A stretch of 64,000 nt of DNA. Origin: Gavia stellata (lineage: Eukaryota; Chordata; Aves; Gaviiformes; Gaviidae). How positions within the stretch are numbered: the stretch's first letter is position 1; every line of letters begins with the position of its first letter. Under the pieces are notes generated by a model. That model was given only the letters and a program-made list of their open reading frames with translations. It searched no databases and was not told the DNA's origin. Shown one piece after another: positions 23,101 to 30,700 of this stretch. The translations under genes were made by a program, and so were the position numbers. The DNA lies in NCBI RefSeq assembly GCF_030936135.1, contig NC_082637.1, positions 248,001 to 312,000 on the forward strand, written 5' to 3'.

Positions 23101-26100
23101 CCTTGGCAAGAGCCTCAGATAAAACACCTGTTTTAGACTTCATCAGTCGGGCAAAGCAGATGTCTAGCAACAGAATATTTGCCAGATCTTGTTTTCAGCG
23201 TGACTTTGGGAGATGGTGCACTGTACAAATTGAAACTGTGGAATTAAATATTTTAAAAAAATCTTAGTTTGATTAAGGAATTGTTTCTTGATAGCTATTC
23301 TTGGAAGCTAGAAAAAATGTTTTCTGCCTTTTGGGGCACTATGTATTTAAAATTAATTTTACTGGGCTAAAAGGTGTCCAGAATAACTGCTGTTTGTAGA
23401 AAAGCTGTTCTGTGCTGAAAGATGTTTTGTTTTTTGTCTTATTTCAGAAATTCCATGGCTGATACTCTGAGGTTGATCAGTGGAGCTCAACATCCTGGCT
23501 CTGCTGCAGGAGTCTATGAAACAACTCAGCACTTCAATGACATCAAAGAACACCTTCATGTAGTAAAGAGGGACATTGAGCATTTAGTACAACGAAATAT
23601 GGTAATTTATGTGCTGGTAGTGTAAAGCAGGACTGTAATTCTTCTTTATTTGGCTGTTAGTGAAAAGCTAGGATGAGCCAGCATGCAATTTACGGAGCAA
23701 TTAATCCTTCATTAAGCTGTTTTGCTAAAACTGCACTGCCTCGACCTAACTGCATGATCTGTGTCTTGATGAGAAGTTTTGCACAAAGAGCATGACTTTT
23801 AGTCTAATTTCCTGTGGAAACAAGGTCAAGCAATTAGGTTTTCTGGGTGCTTTTTTGTGTTTGTCCCCCTACTTAACAGCTCTATACAGAGGAGATTCTC
23901 TATTGCTTCTGCACAGAAGGGAGAGCTTTAATCAGGGGAAACTTGGGCAGGCTCCGCTTAAGGTCTTTTAAGTGTGAAAGATGACTACATCCACATTCAG
24001 AAGCACGTTAGTCTAGCCTAGGTAGCAATTAAGCTGAATTAGCTTATGATCCTATAGAAGGTTCTTGATTTCTGGGTTAATTTACCAAAGATTTATTCTT
24101 TCCCCTATAACCCTCAAATTAACGCCAGTCAGTTTATCTGAGAAACATAAAGGTGAAAGGGGAAAGTGAGACAGGGAGTAAGATTGTGACTTTTCAGAGT
24201 AGTGTCATTTCTGTCTGTTTTCTGCTTGTGTTCCAATTTTTAGATCGTGTTGCAAAGACCTTGTTTTGTTTCTTACATATAACAGTCTTTTGATGGCATG
24301 TCTTGTTTGCTCTTTTCTCAAATATTGTTTTTCTTGTTTTTTAGCCATCTAGTGAGAAATCAAAGTGTCCAGACTTACCACCGTTTCCATCGTGCTTATC
24401 TACAATGCACTTCTTCATATTTGTAGCAGTGCAAACAGTGTTATTCATTGGTTATATCATGTATAGGTAAGTATATTTTTCTTTAAAGACAACAGGGGCA
24501 AATGATTTTTGAACTTCTGACTGGAAATACAATTGCGGTGGTACGATTATGTTAATCTGCTTTAAAACAAGCAATCATTCAGATTGGAAGAGACTGGGAA
24601 GTCTGTAGTTCAACCTTCTGCTCAAAGCAGGGTCGACACTGAATTCAGACCAGGTTGCTTAGTGTTTAGACAGGTCAGGTCTTAAAGACCTCCAAGAATA
24701 GAAAATTTACCACTATTACGGACCCCATTGGAAATGTTTAATTATCATAATGCAGTTTGCTTTATTCTCCCCCTGCCCCCACAGTATATCTAGTGGGAAC
24801 CTGCCCTGTTTCAATTTGACTGTTGTGTCTCTTTATTATAATATTAACCTCTGTAAAGAAACTGTCCCTGTCTCCTCAGTCTTGTGGGTATTAGAAAGCT
24901 GCTGTTAGACTCCTTGAAGCTGCCTTTTGTCCAGGATGAAATAGTCCACTTCCCTCCCTCCCTCTCTTCTCTTGAGGCATGTGCTTCAGCTCTTGACCAT
25001 CATCCTTGTGGTCCTCTGCTGGACTTACTGAAGTTTATTAATATCTTAACAAAATCTGATGTGATTTGATGTTTTTTTTTCCCCCTATATGTACCTACAA
25101 GCTACTTATCTCATCTTAAAATTTCCTCAGTGAACTTTTTTTATGAAACCTTCATCCCACTCCTACATATGATATTGATAGTGTATGGACTTCTCCTTTT
25201 TTTTTTTTTTTCTTTTTTCCCCCCCTAAACTAATTGGGGAGTTTTCTCTGTTCTCTTCCTCCTCCTTGTAATGTCATAATGTTCAAATTAAATTTGTGTT
25301 GATGGAAAGGAAAACCTATTGAGAGTAAGGACTTACTTGCTTGGTAGTCTTCCCTCCTGCTTCTCACACACACTAACCAGGATAAGGAGTAGGGACCAAA
25401 ATAGCTGCATTGCCCTTCAAAGAGAAAAAGCTGTTTGCTACCTCTGTGGAAGGGTAATTGGTGTTAATGTAAGACCAATGCTGCTGATAGTACTTTTATT
25501 GTGTGTCGCCTTCTCTACAAAGTGGACAGAGTGCATTTCTTATGTATGTCATGTTAGGCCATCAACTGGAAAGATGGCTTCTAAGACAAATGAGGAGCTG
25601 GTCCCCTGCAGTTCTTTTTGATGCCCTTGTAATTCTAGCATCTGTGTGGCTGATCCACAGTATCTATATCCACTAAGAAAATAAATATGCTCTGTGCCAG
25701 AGGGAAAAGGAAATCCCATTTTAAGTGAATTCTTTCACTGCTTAGTTGCATGTGTTTCCTTTTCTATGATGATCTTTAGGCCAATGAGATACTGAGAAGC
25801 TTTAGAAAATTTTAGTTAAAGTATTTTAAAAATCAGTTCATGTGTTCTTTCACAGTTTCTGGCTTCTGTCCACAATGTTTTGTTTCCTTCTGTGTCTGAT
25901 GCAAAATTGGAACTATAGTGATGCTACCAATGTCTTTGTAAATAGAAAAAATTATATCCTGTTTTTGTAACATGACTTATATTTGATTGCCCTAAGTCTC
26001 TGTTGACAAGGAATGGAATCTTTTAATCCCCAAATAAATATTTATTTATTTATTTAAACCAGTTAGCTAGTTTTATAGTATAAGTACTTAATGAATTCTC

Positions 26101-26155
26101 TTCTGCTTTTTCTTTTAGGAGTCAACAAGAAGCAGCAGCCAAAAAGTTCTTTTGA
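1938..26155 (+). CDS. LMAN1: LMAN1 (ERGIC-53), L-type lectin cargo receptor; 13 exons, 510 aa
   Basis: Joined exons 1938-2151, 3725-3879, 3968-4075, 7364-7425, 8152-8251, 12693-12816, 13155-13213, 13940-14072, 15698-15891, 16014-16084, 23448-23601, 24345-24466 and 26119-26155 total 1533 bases, giving 510 residues and TGA. The product is the mannose-specific receptor that, with MCFD2, carries glycoproteins such as factors V and VIII from ER to ERGIC. Visible parts: an N-terminal signal peptide (about 1-31), an L-type lectin domain (about 44-270), a charged coiled-coil stalk (about 275-420), stalk cysteines C466 and C475 for oligomer disulfides, one membrane helix (about 480-498) and the cytosolic tail ending KKFF (COPI retrieval plus COPII export). 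Known sugar and calcium residues D121, D152, N156, H178 and D181 fall at the human numbers. All phases close and no break is seen, so the gene looks functional. Confidence 0.97.
2152..3724 (+). other. LMAN1: LMAN1 intron 1
   Basis: The first 500 bases continue the CpG island; the rest is AT-rich and unique. A segment at 2758-2775 recurs exactly in intron 3 (5026-5043). No transposon is recognised. Confidence 0.8.
3725..3879 (+). CDS. LMAN1: LMAN1 exon 2
   Basis: Encodes the completed residue 72 to residue 123 of the lectin domain, ending with Gly-Ala-Asp-Gly-Leu, which includes the mannose-binding D121. Acceptor TTTCTAG, donor GTATTA, phase 1 to 0. The following intron is only 88 bases (3880-3967). 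Confidence 0.96.
3968..4075 (+). CDS. LMAN1: LMAN1 exon 3
   Basis: Encodes residues 124-159 of the lectin core. It contains the calcium/sugar loop with D152, D155 and N156. Exactly 36 codons, phase 0 at both ends, so skipping would keep the frame but destroy the binding site. Confidence 0.96.
4076..7363 (+). other. LMAN1: LMAN1 intron 3
   Basis: A 3.3-kb AT-rich intron. Its one clear mobile element is the antisense solo LTR at 6103-6681. The rest is unique sequence with scattered poly-T runs and no convincing open frame. Confidence 0.8.
6103..6681 (-). mobile_element. Solo LTR of an avian ERVL-like endogenous retrovirus
   Basis: A 579-base element in TG...CA form, flanked by a perfect 5-base target duplication CTTTA (6098-6102 and 6682-6686). 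The 5-base duplication fits class III (ERVL) integration. I recognise the sequence as an LTR family common in many birds. It is read as minus strand because only that strand carries an ATTAAA-like polyadenylation signal near the expected R/U5 boundary. The TATA-like segment of that strand is degenerate here. No internal gag, pol or env sequence is present, so a provirus was reduced to one LTR by recombination. It lies in antisense inside LMAN1 intron 3. Confidence 0.85.
7364..7425 (+). CDS. LMAN1: LMAN1 exon 4
   Basis: Encodes residues 160-179 plus two bases, including H178 of the mannose site. Acceptor TTCTAG, donor GTAAGT, phase 0 to 2. Confidence 0.96.
7426..8151 (+). other. LMAN1: LMAN1 intron 4
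   Basis: A 726-base intron of unique AT-rich sequence. An 87-codon open frame at 7790-8053 has no domain and is interpreted as chance. Confidence 0.8.
8152..8251 (+). CDS. LMAN1: LMAN1 exon 5
   Basis: Encodes residues 180-213 with D181 (calcium ligand) and the conserved Cys-Gln-Arg-Asp-Phe-Arg-Asn stretch. Acceptor TGCATAG, donor GTAAGT, phase 2 to 0. Confidence 0.96.
9405..12375 (-). mobile_element. CR1 LINE, nearly complete ORF2, decayed, antisense in LMAN1 intron 5
   Basis: Read on the minus strand, the 5' end near 12375 enters the endonuclease domain (an Ile-Ser-Glu-Thr-Trp motif near 12111-12120). A post-endonuclease block follows at 11292-11654 (His-Ser-Asp-His-Glu), then the spacer (11104-11421), then the reverse transcriptase (10810-11085 and 10285-10677). 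The RT shows the Leu-Asp-Phe-Ser-Lys-Ala-Phe-Asp motif and the catalytic Phe-Ala-Asp-Asp box. The element ends in the typical CR1 3' region near 9409. The frame is broken by several frameshifts and stops, so it is non-autonomous. It is unusually long; most CR1 copies are 5'-truncated fragments of a few hundred bases, like the others in this window. Ends are approximate. Confidence 0.92.
9765..9855 (-). mobile_element. CR1 3'-end fragment nested in the larger CR1
   Basis: Starting at AGAATCAC, a CR1 3' end of a different subfamily interrupts the host CR1. The host sequence runs up to about 9764 and resumes near 9857. The insert is about 90 bases, severely 5'-truncated and in the same orientation. 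It dates the outer element as older than the insert. Confidence 0.75.
12693..12816 (+). CDS. LMAN1: LMAN1 exon 6
   Basis: Encodes residues 214-254 plus one base, the end of the lectin fold with the Gly-Ile-Ser-Ala-Ala-Thr-Gly-Gly motif. Acceptor TTTTAG, donor GTAGCA, phase 0 to 1. Confidence 0.96.
13155..13213 (+). CDS. LMAN1: LMAN1 exon 7
   Basis: Encodes the completed residue 255 to residue 274, including Asp-Asp-His-Asp-Val near the end of the lectin domain. Two donors are possible three bases apart (GTAGTA at 13211 and GTAAGC at 13214). The second has the better consensus and keeps the family length, so it was chosen. Confidence 0.92.
13677..13790 (+). mobile_element. CR1 3'-end fragment interrupted by an opposite CR1 end
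   Basis: A plus-strand CR1 terminus (13677-13697) resumes at 13763-13790 and ends in the usual GATTCTGT-type terminus. The insert at 13698-13762 is the 3' end of another CR1 on the minus strand. AGGT occurs at both edges (13694-13697 and 13762-13765). Removing the insert with one AGGT restores an uninterrupted CR1 end. Confidence 0.8.
13698..13762 (-). mobile_element. 65-base CR1 3' end inserted in a CR1
   Basis: Begins with CACAGAATCACAGAATG, the inverted CR1 terminal repeats, and runs into the conserved 3' UTR. It is extremely short, as produced by early abortion of target-primed reverse transcription. Confidence 0.8.
13940..14072 (+). CDS. LMAN1: LMAN1 exon 8 (GC donor, weak acceptor)
   Basis: Encodes residues 275-318 plus one base, the first part of the charged coiled-coil stalk. 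The donor is AG|GCAAGT, a non-canonical GC-AG intron with otherwise perfect consensus. The acceptor ends AAAG and lies behind a C13 run. Only these borders keep the frame into exon 9 and the expected residues, so both are well supported. The length of 133 is not a multiple of three, so skipping would shift the frame. Confidence 0.93.
14073..15697 (+). other. LMAN1: LMAN1 intron 8 (GC-AG)
   Basis: A 1.6-kb intron starting GCAAGT and ending TATCAG. AT-rich unique sequence with several poly-T runs; no transposon recognised. Confidence 0.85.
15698..15891 (+). CDS. LMAN1: LMAN1 exon 9
   Basis: Encodes the completed residue 319 to residue 383, coiled-coil stalk rich in Glu, Arg and Gln with heptad-like Leu/Ile spacing. 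Acceptor CTATCAG, donor GTAAAT, phase 1 to 0. Confidence 0.96.
16014..16084 (+). CDS. LMAN1: LMAN1 exon 10
   Basis: Encodes residues 384-406 plus two bases, stalk helix. It has a strong C/T-rich acceptor tract ending CACCAG; donor GTAAAT, phase 0 to 2. Confidence 0.95.
17205..17913 (+). mobile_element. CR1 3' end (copy A, intron 10)
   Basis: Plus-strand frames at 17244-17459, 17546-17734 and 17673-17876 match the C-terminal region of CR1 ORF2, such as [10 protein letters not shown]. The element ends in the CR1 3' UTR and GTGATTCTGTGA. Frameshifted and 5'-truncated. Long stretches are identical to the copy at 20640-21472. Confidence 0.9.
17914..18210 (+). mobile_element. Second, more diverged CR1 3' end in tandem
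   Basis: Directly after copy A, the CR1 3' coding region starts again (GAGGCTGGAGGAGCTAGGA) and runs toward the 3' UTR with much more divergence. It belongs to a different, probably older subfamily. Copy A seems to have inserted next to or into it. Confidence 0.7.
20640..21472 (+). mobile_element. CR1 3' end (copy B, intron 10)
   Basis: The frame at 20817-21299 encodes the last 160 or so residues of CR1 ORF2 with few changes. Sequence 20640-20816 continues upstream into the RT end with a frameshift. It ends GTGATTCTGTGA. It shares the same late subfamily features as copy A, such as the CTCACCGGAGGCGTTCAAGG stretch, and so is among the youngest repeats here. Confidence 0.92.
21518..21980 (-). 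mobile_element. CR1 3' end facing copy B
   Basis: Begins TAGAATCATGC (the inverted CR1 terminus) and reads on the minus strand through the 3' UTR into ORF2 C-terminal codons (21602-21811 and 21624-21821). It sits about 45 bases after the 3' end of copy B, tail to tail. Confidence 0.9.
22385..22530 (+). mobile_element. Short CR1 3'-end fragment
   Basis: Contains the CR1 3' UTR hallmark GTGTTCAAGGCCAGGTTGGA, then a GGTCCCTTCCAACCC string and a decayed terminus. About 145 bases, different subfamily from copies A and B. Confidence 0.85.
23448..23601 (+). CDS. LMAN1: LMAN1 exon 11
   Basis: Encodes the completed residue 407 to residue 458, end of the stalk with the His-Pro-Gly-Ser-Ala and Lys-Glu-His-Leu-His-Val-Val-Lys motifs. 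Acceptor ATTTCAG, donor GTAATT, phase 2 to 0. Confidence 0.96.
23602..24344 (+). other. LMAN1: LMAN1 intron 11
   Basis: 743 bases of unique sequence; no repeat or extra exon recognised. Confidence 0.8.
24345..24466 (+). CDS. LMAN1: LMAN1 exon 12 (membrane segment)
   Basis: Encodes residues 459-498 plus two bases. Luminal C466 and C475, which make the interchain disulfides in the family, are followed by a hydrophobic helix at about 480-498. Acceptor TTTTAG, donor GTAAGT. Confidence 0.96.
24467..26118 (+). other. LMAN1: LMAN1 intron 12
   Basis: A 1.65-kb intron. An old antisense CR1 occupies about 24560-25065 and a T/C-rich tract lies at 25195-25226. The rest, including a 100-codon chance frame at 25319-25621, shows nothing recognisable. 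Confidence 0.8.
24560..25065 (-). mobile_element. Old, diverged CR1 3' end
   Basis: On the minus strand it keeps the order of an old CR1 subfamily 3' end: GATTGGAAGAGACTGGGAAG, the gap of conserved phrases near 24640-24700, and the GACCATCATCCTTGTGG / TCTGCTGGACTTACT region near 25000-25030. It is strongly diverged, with an internal insertion of unrelated bases. Edges are approximate. Confidence 0.7.
26119..26155 (+). CDS. LMAN1: LMAN1 exon 13 (C-terminal tail)
   Basis: Twelve codons and TGA after a TTTTAG acceptor. Encodes the tail ending Lys-Lys-Phe-Phe: the di-lysine binds COPI for retrieval and the terminal di-phenylalanine binds COPII for ER exit. Confidence 0.97.
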
Positions 26156-26813
26156 TGACCTGTTCCTTTTGTGCGTACATAACAGCAGTATGTATGCACA
26201 GAAAATTATACACTTCTGTAAATGAGGGAAATTTTAGTGTTGGATATACTTCAATATTGTAAATTATTGAATTTTGTTAAACGAAATGAATTCTCATTTA
26301 TACTGTTAATGCTAAAGTTAAAAACAGACTGGGGAGTAGTGGAGAAAATGCTAGATAGTGGAAGACTGCGAACCCTATCTAGGTCTGTGTTTTCAGCTAA
26401 CTTTCTCATAAATACTGGAAGGCAGATGCCGTATTCCTCTTCTTTTGTTAAGATTCCAGAGGAGGGAATTGAAACTCCCAGGTTTGGTGGTTGTTCACAA
26501 TGAGAATTGCAGATGGATGATTTGTGTAGAAAGCTTGCCATTAAGTGTCCTGACATACCAGTTTAAAAAAACAAAAGCAAACAAACAAAAAAACCCCAAA
26601 CAGCTGCTCTTTATTTTTTTAGGGGGGTGAAAATTTGTTAGAAACATTTCATTTCTTTACCACTTGGATTTAACAGTTTAAGAATTATTAGTTAATTCTA
26701 ACTCTTCATGAAATATAGATTTAAGCACTTTTTAATATGTGGACACAAAGGCAGGCCTTTAACAGTCTGACTTTTGATACCTGATATAGGAAACAAACTA
26801 TACAGAACAAGCA

Positions 26814-26819
26814 AATAAA
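26814..26819 (+). terminator. LMAN1: Candidate LMAN1 polyadenylation signal, proximal
   Basis: AATAAA about 660 bases after the stop codon, followed by T/G-rich sequence (26835-26860). Confidence 0.4.
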
Positions 26820-27700
26820 GGCTTATCTTCTTATTTTGAGTTTTGGTTTTAGGCAGTGAGAGAAAACATGATAAAGTAGTTTTCTTCAAGTATATTGTGG
26901 GACTGATTTCTTTTTTGTAGTTTCAAGGCTGTCTGTAATCTTATTTGGAGATTTGTGGAACTTTTTCAGCAAAGTTATCATTGCTTTATACCTCTTCAAA
27001 TCTGATTTTATTAAGGATGTGTTTAGTGTATGAATATGTCTTTACTTCTATAAAGCTGTCTTGTGCCTTTCATGTATCAAATACAGACGCTTTGATTTAA
27101 ATCTTGACATGGCAAGTATTCTAAACTACAGATATTGAGTGTTAACCTATTTCTTCACAAGCTGTTGCTTCAGACATGTTTGTTAATCCAGCAGATACTG
27201 TAGAACCAGTTTTGTGTGTCAATTCCTGCTTTAATGTCAAAAGTGTAAGACTGAACATGTGGTTTTGATACTGCTTATCAGGTGAATATTTGCTTCAGGA
27301 AAGAAACATAGCAGATAGCCCAAATTAGGAATGTGAAATGGACTAATTTTGCCTTGTTTACATTTCTGTGGTAACTTTGTCCTTGAGTTGTTTGTGTGTA
27401 GAGTTAGAATAGGGTGTTTTGTTTTGTTAAAATTCTATAAAATACACAAATGCATCAGGATATTTCACTTTTAATTATTAATCTGTTAGTCTGAATCTGC
27501 AAAAAAATTATCTGGAATCTAGCATACTACTACTGCATTCCTACAGTCTACTCCCTTGGAGTGCAACACATGCTGCCAAATTCACTGTAACTAAGAACAC
27601 TTCAGTATTGTGCCTGTCGGTTTGGAGAAATGATAAATCTATGCAATGTATTTTATTACTTAAAATACAGTGTCCAAAAACCAGATGTCTGTGCTCCACC

Positions 27701-27706
27701 AATAAA
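27701..27706 (+). terminator. LMAN1: Candidate LMAN1 polyadenylation signal, distal
   Basis: AATAAA about 1.55 kb after the stop codon; T/G-rich sequence follows within 70 bases. Confidence 0.4.
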
Positions 27707-27725
27707 ACGATACTACCTACACACC

Positions 27726-30700
27726 TATTTACATAGATGCAGTATGTAGTATACTGTAAGTGGTACAGCTTTGTAGATTTCTAATTTGAGAAGATTTTGC
27801 TGTACTAATTGGAGGAACTACTGCCTCAAGCTAATCTTGCTGGATAAATCAATGAAAAAACCTTTTCGGATAAGCCAGAATAACACATAGGAATTTATCC
27901 ATTCAGTTCTTTCAACACCAGCAAAGATTTACAGGTGCCTTGAGTCTAAGCTATTACAACCTTGACTCTTCTAACTAAACTTAATGTATTTTCTTAAATT
28001 GTTCTGAAAATGTACGGTGTTGTTCCTTTCAATTGCAAGCCTTCCTGCATCAGTGCAATACCTAAACAGAACTCCCTCTCTCACAGCAGGCTTTGCAAGA
28101 CCCTTTATGCAGAAAGGCTAGCAATTGTATTTTGGTAAGTAGGTACATATATCTGGCATAATGAGGAACAGCTTTAATGTATCAATTGGAGGAAGCCTGT
28201 ATTTTTTGCTACTGTGAATTTATCCAGGCATAACTTTATTTTAAAGTTGGAGCAGCCCATACTTTCGTGTCTTTTGTTAGAAAGAAGAGAAGGCTGAGGA
28301 TGGTGTCTAGGCGAAAACTTGAACCTATAATTGTATCTTTAGTATGAGGCTCAGCTTGTGTGTTTATGCTGCTGATAGATCTGACATATCTCCCATGTGC
28401 AACTGGGAAACTTTTGTATTAGGGAGCAGAAGGTCTAAAGTGTAACATCCAAAAAGTGATAACTTTTGCTTCGTGCTTCATTTCACAGTCGTCTCTCCTT
28501 GGAACTTCCATAATTGCCTCGTCACTCACTGGATCAAAGGAAAGCTCCCAATTGCCCAGCTCAAATTTTGTCCTGTCTGTCCTTGAAGTGATAGCAACAA
28601 ATAATGGACCTTAAGGATGTTTGTCAGTCACTGTAGCCTCCTGTTATGGCTGGCTACTAGAAGTTTCTTTCAACACTGATAGCATGCTTGATTCTTATCA
28701 AGCAAGATTTCAGGACTAGGAGGAGAAGACACCTTGGAATCCAGTTTGACAATATGGGGGAGAACAAGTCTAATAATGGTATTTGAAGTGTGGGTGATAA
28801 GTAGCAAACATTTGGCAGTGACAAGAGAATCTCATTGTACTGGTCAGGGTACGTTAAGTACGTGGTCACACCTGAATTTTTCAAAAGTAAAATTCACAAT
28901 ATGGTTTGTAAATTACCTAACTTTCTGTTTGAAGAAATTTGACATTTATCGATGCATCAGTTACTGTAACACCGAAGACTGTCTACTGTTTTTTTTAAAT
29001 TCAAACAGCTGACATTTTCATGTGTTTGTTTCTGACTAATGTAAATTGACACTTGGAGTTCAGAGATAACCTTATTTGAATAAAGATGCATATTTTTAGT
29101 AAGCTTTTTTCTTTTAATTTGGTACTTTGCAATGAAATCCAAGCAAGTGTATTTGAAGCAGTCTTTACCCTCTGTTCAGAGAGTTTGAATGCTCTGAGAT
29201 CTGGGTTCAGTCCTACCTGATACTGGAGAGTTAACAGCATTCAGAGGCTGAGGCTCTGCCTGTGTTGAAGAGACAGATGACTGCCTTTGACTGGAAAGAC
29301 GTGCTGAATCCAGCCTCAGTTCATCCTGTGCGAAGGGATTATATGCTCTGTGGTGCAGTCTAATGCAAGAGTGACTGTAGCCTAAAAGTAAGAGGTTCAC
29401 TCAAAAGCTTGTGTTAAGAGCATGAGACTTGCCTTGAATATCGGACACTTCAGGTCAAATGTAATGTAGTATGTCAACTCTTAAGTCTCTTAACAGCAAA
29501 TTGAGTTGCTTGCTTGCTGGCTGTTTTGGGTATACAAAGTAACTCATTTTTCTGAGCTGAAGGTTGCCTATATCTTTGCAGTTCTTTCTCCGGATTCCCC
29601 AAACTGCTGTCACCTGGGTGTTCTGCTCCTGTTTGTTGGACTACAACATGCCTGCCCAAAACGAGTCAGTCTGTGTCTCCTTGGGGTTTTTTCTGGGGTG
29701 TGGTTTTTTTTTTACTGTTCTGTCCAGTAAACTGTGTTTGTCTGTGGTAACCTCCCACAGGAAGAGTAAGAATTCCCTTACTGACCATCATTTTCCCCCA
29801 GCCGGGAGCAATTTCTCTAATAGGTGAAGGAGAGGAATCTTCAATTAAATCTATTCAAGCTGAGAAAGCCCTAAAATACTTATTTCTTTCTGTGCAAGCG
29901 ATCTAATGTTCTGACTTACATAAAAGCCAACATCCTCTTCGAGAGGGATGAAGTAGGGTGGGAGAGTCTTGGTCCTTTCAAAAAATGCTTAGATACTTCT
30001 GAATTTTGTAGTTGGAGTTGTCTGCTGGGACTGTGTTTTGGGAACATAGTTTCTAGAAAAGGCTGGGAGTTTGGATGCTTGCCTGCCTATAGCATTTTTG
30101 TGCTGGCCTCTCTGTGAGGTTTTCAGATTTTGCTCTTTGTGATTTGCCTGTTTTGAGACAATTCTGTTCTGGGGTTGGAGATAACTGCGCTCTTTGGGTA
30201 TGGAACACAGGCTTTTTTCATAACGCCCAGTTCTATCAGATAAAACAGGAACTGAGCCTTTAATTTTGACTTCACTTAAGCCAGAGGGAAAGGATGTTGA
30301 TTTAAAGCAAAGGAAGTGGCAACATGAGTACTTAATTAGCAGCTGTCTGTATGTTTTCATTAAGCCTGTGATCCCTATAATCAACAAAAAGCAGTAAGTG
30401 GTTTGCAGCTTCAATATAGGCAGTAGTTAAAGTGCCTGTCAGGAACAGGAATTATTCTGGAGGTACTGGTCCTTGTTGACACCCAAGGTAGGTGCTTAAA
30501 ACTTGATGCTTTAGGTACTCTAAGCAATTGATTCCTTATCAGTCTGAGTGTTTATTCATAATTCATATACAGTGATTTGTGATAAACATCTAAACCCACA
30601 ATGAAGTGAGCAGTTCACTAGCTAGTTATGTAGTGTCTTCCCAAGTTTTGTCGCTAGTCTCTTTTGTGTTTCTCAGCAGTTTCCAGTGCCAATAGGGCCA

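Larger units (their letters stand above)
16085..23447 (+). other. LMAN1: LMAN1 intron 10, CR1 cluster
   Basis: The largest LMAN1 intron at 7.4 kb. It holds five CR1 3'-end copies (17205-17913, 17914-18210, 20640-21472, 21518-21980 and 22385-22530), separated by unique AT-rich DNA. The intervals 16085-17204, 18211-20639 and 22531-23447 show nothing nameable. Confidence 0.85.
26156..27725 (+). other. LMAN1: LMAN1 3' UTR (extent inferred)
   Basis: AT-rich sequence after the stop. Candidate AATAAA signals occur at 26814-26819 and 27701-27706, which would give 3' UTRs of roughly 0.7 and 1.6 kb. No CR1 is present here. True ends need transcript data. Confidence 0.5.
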
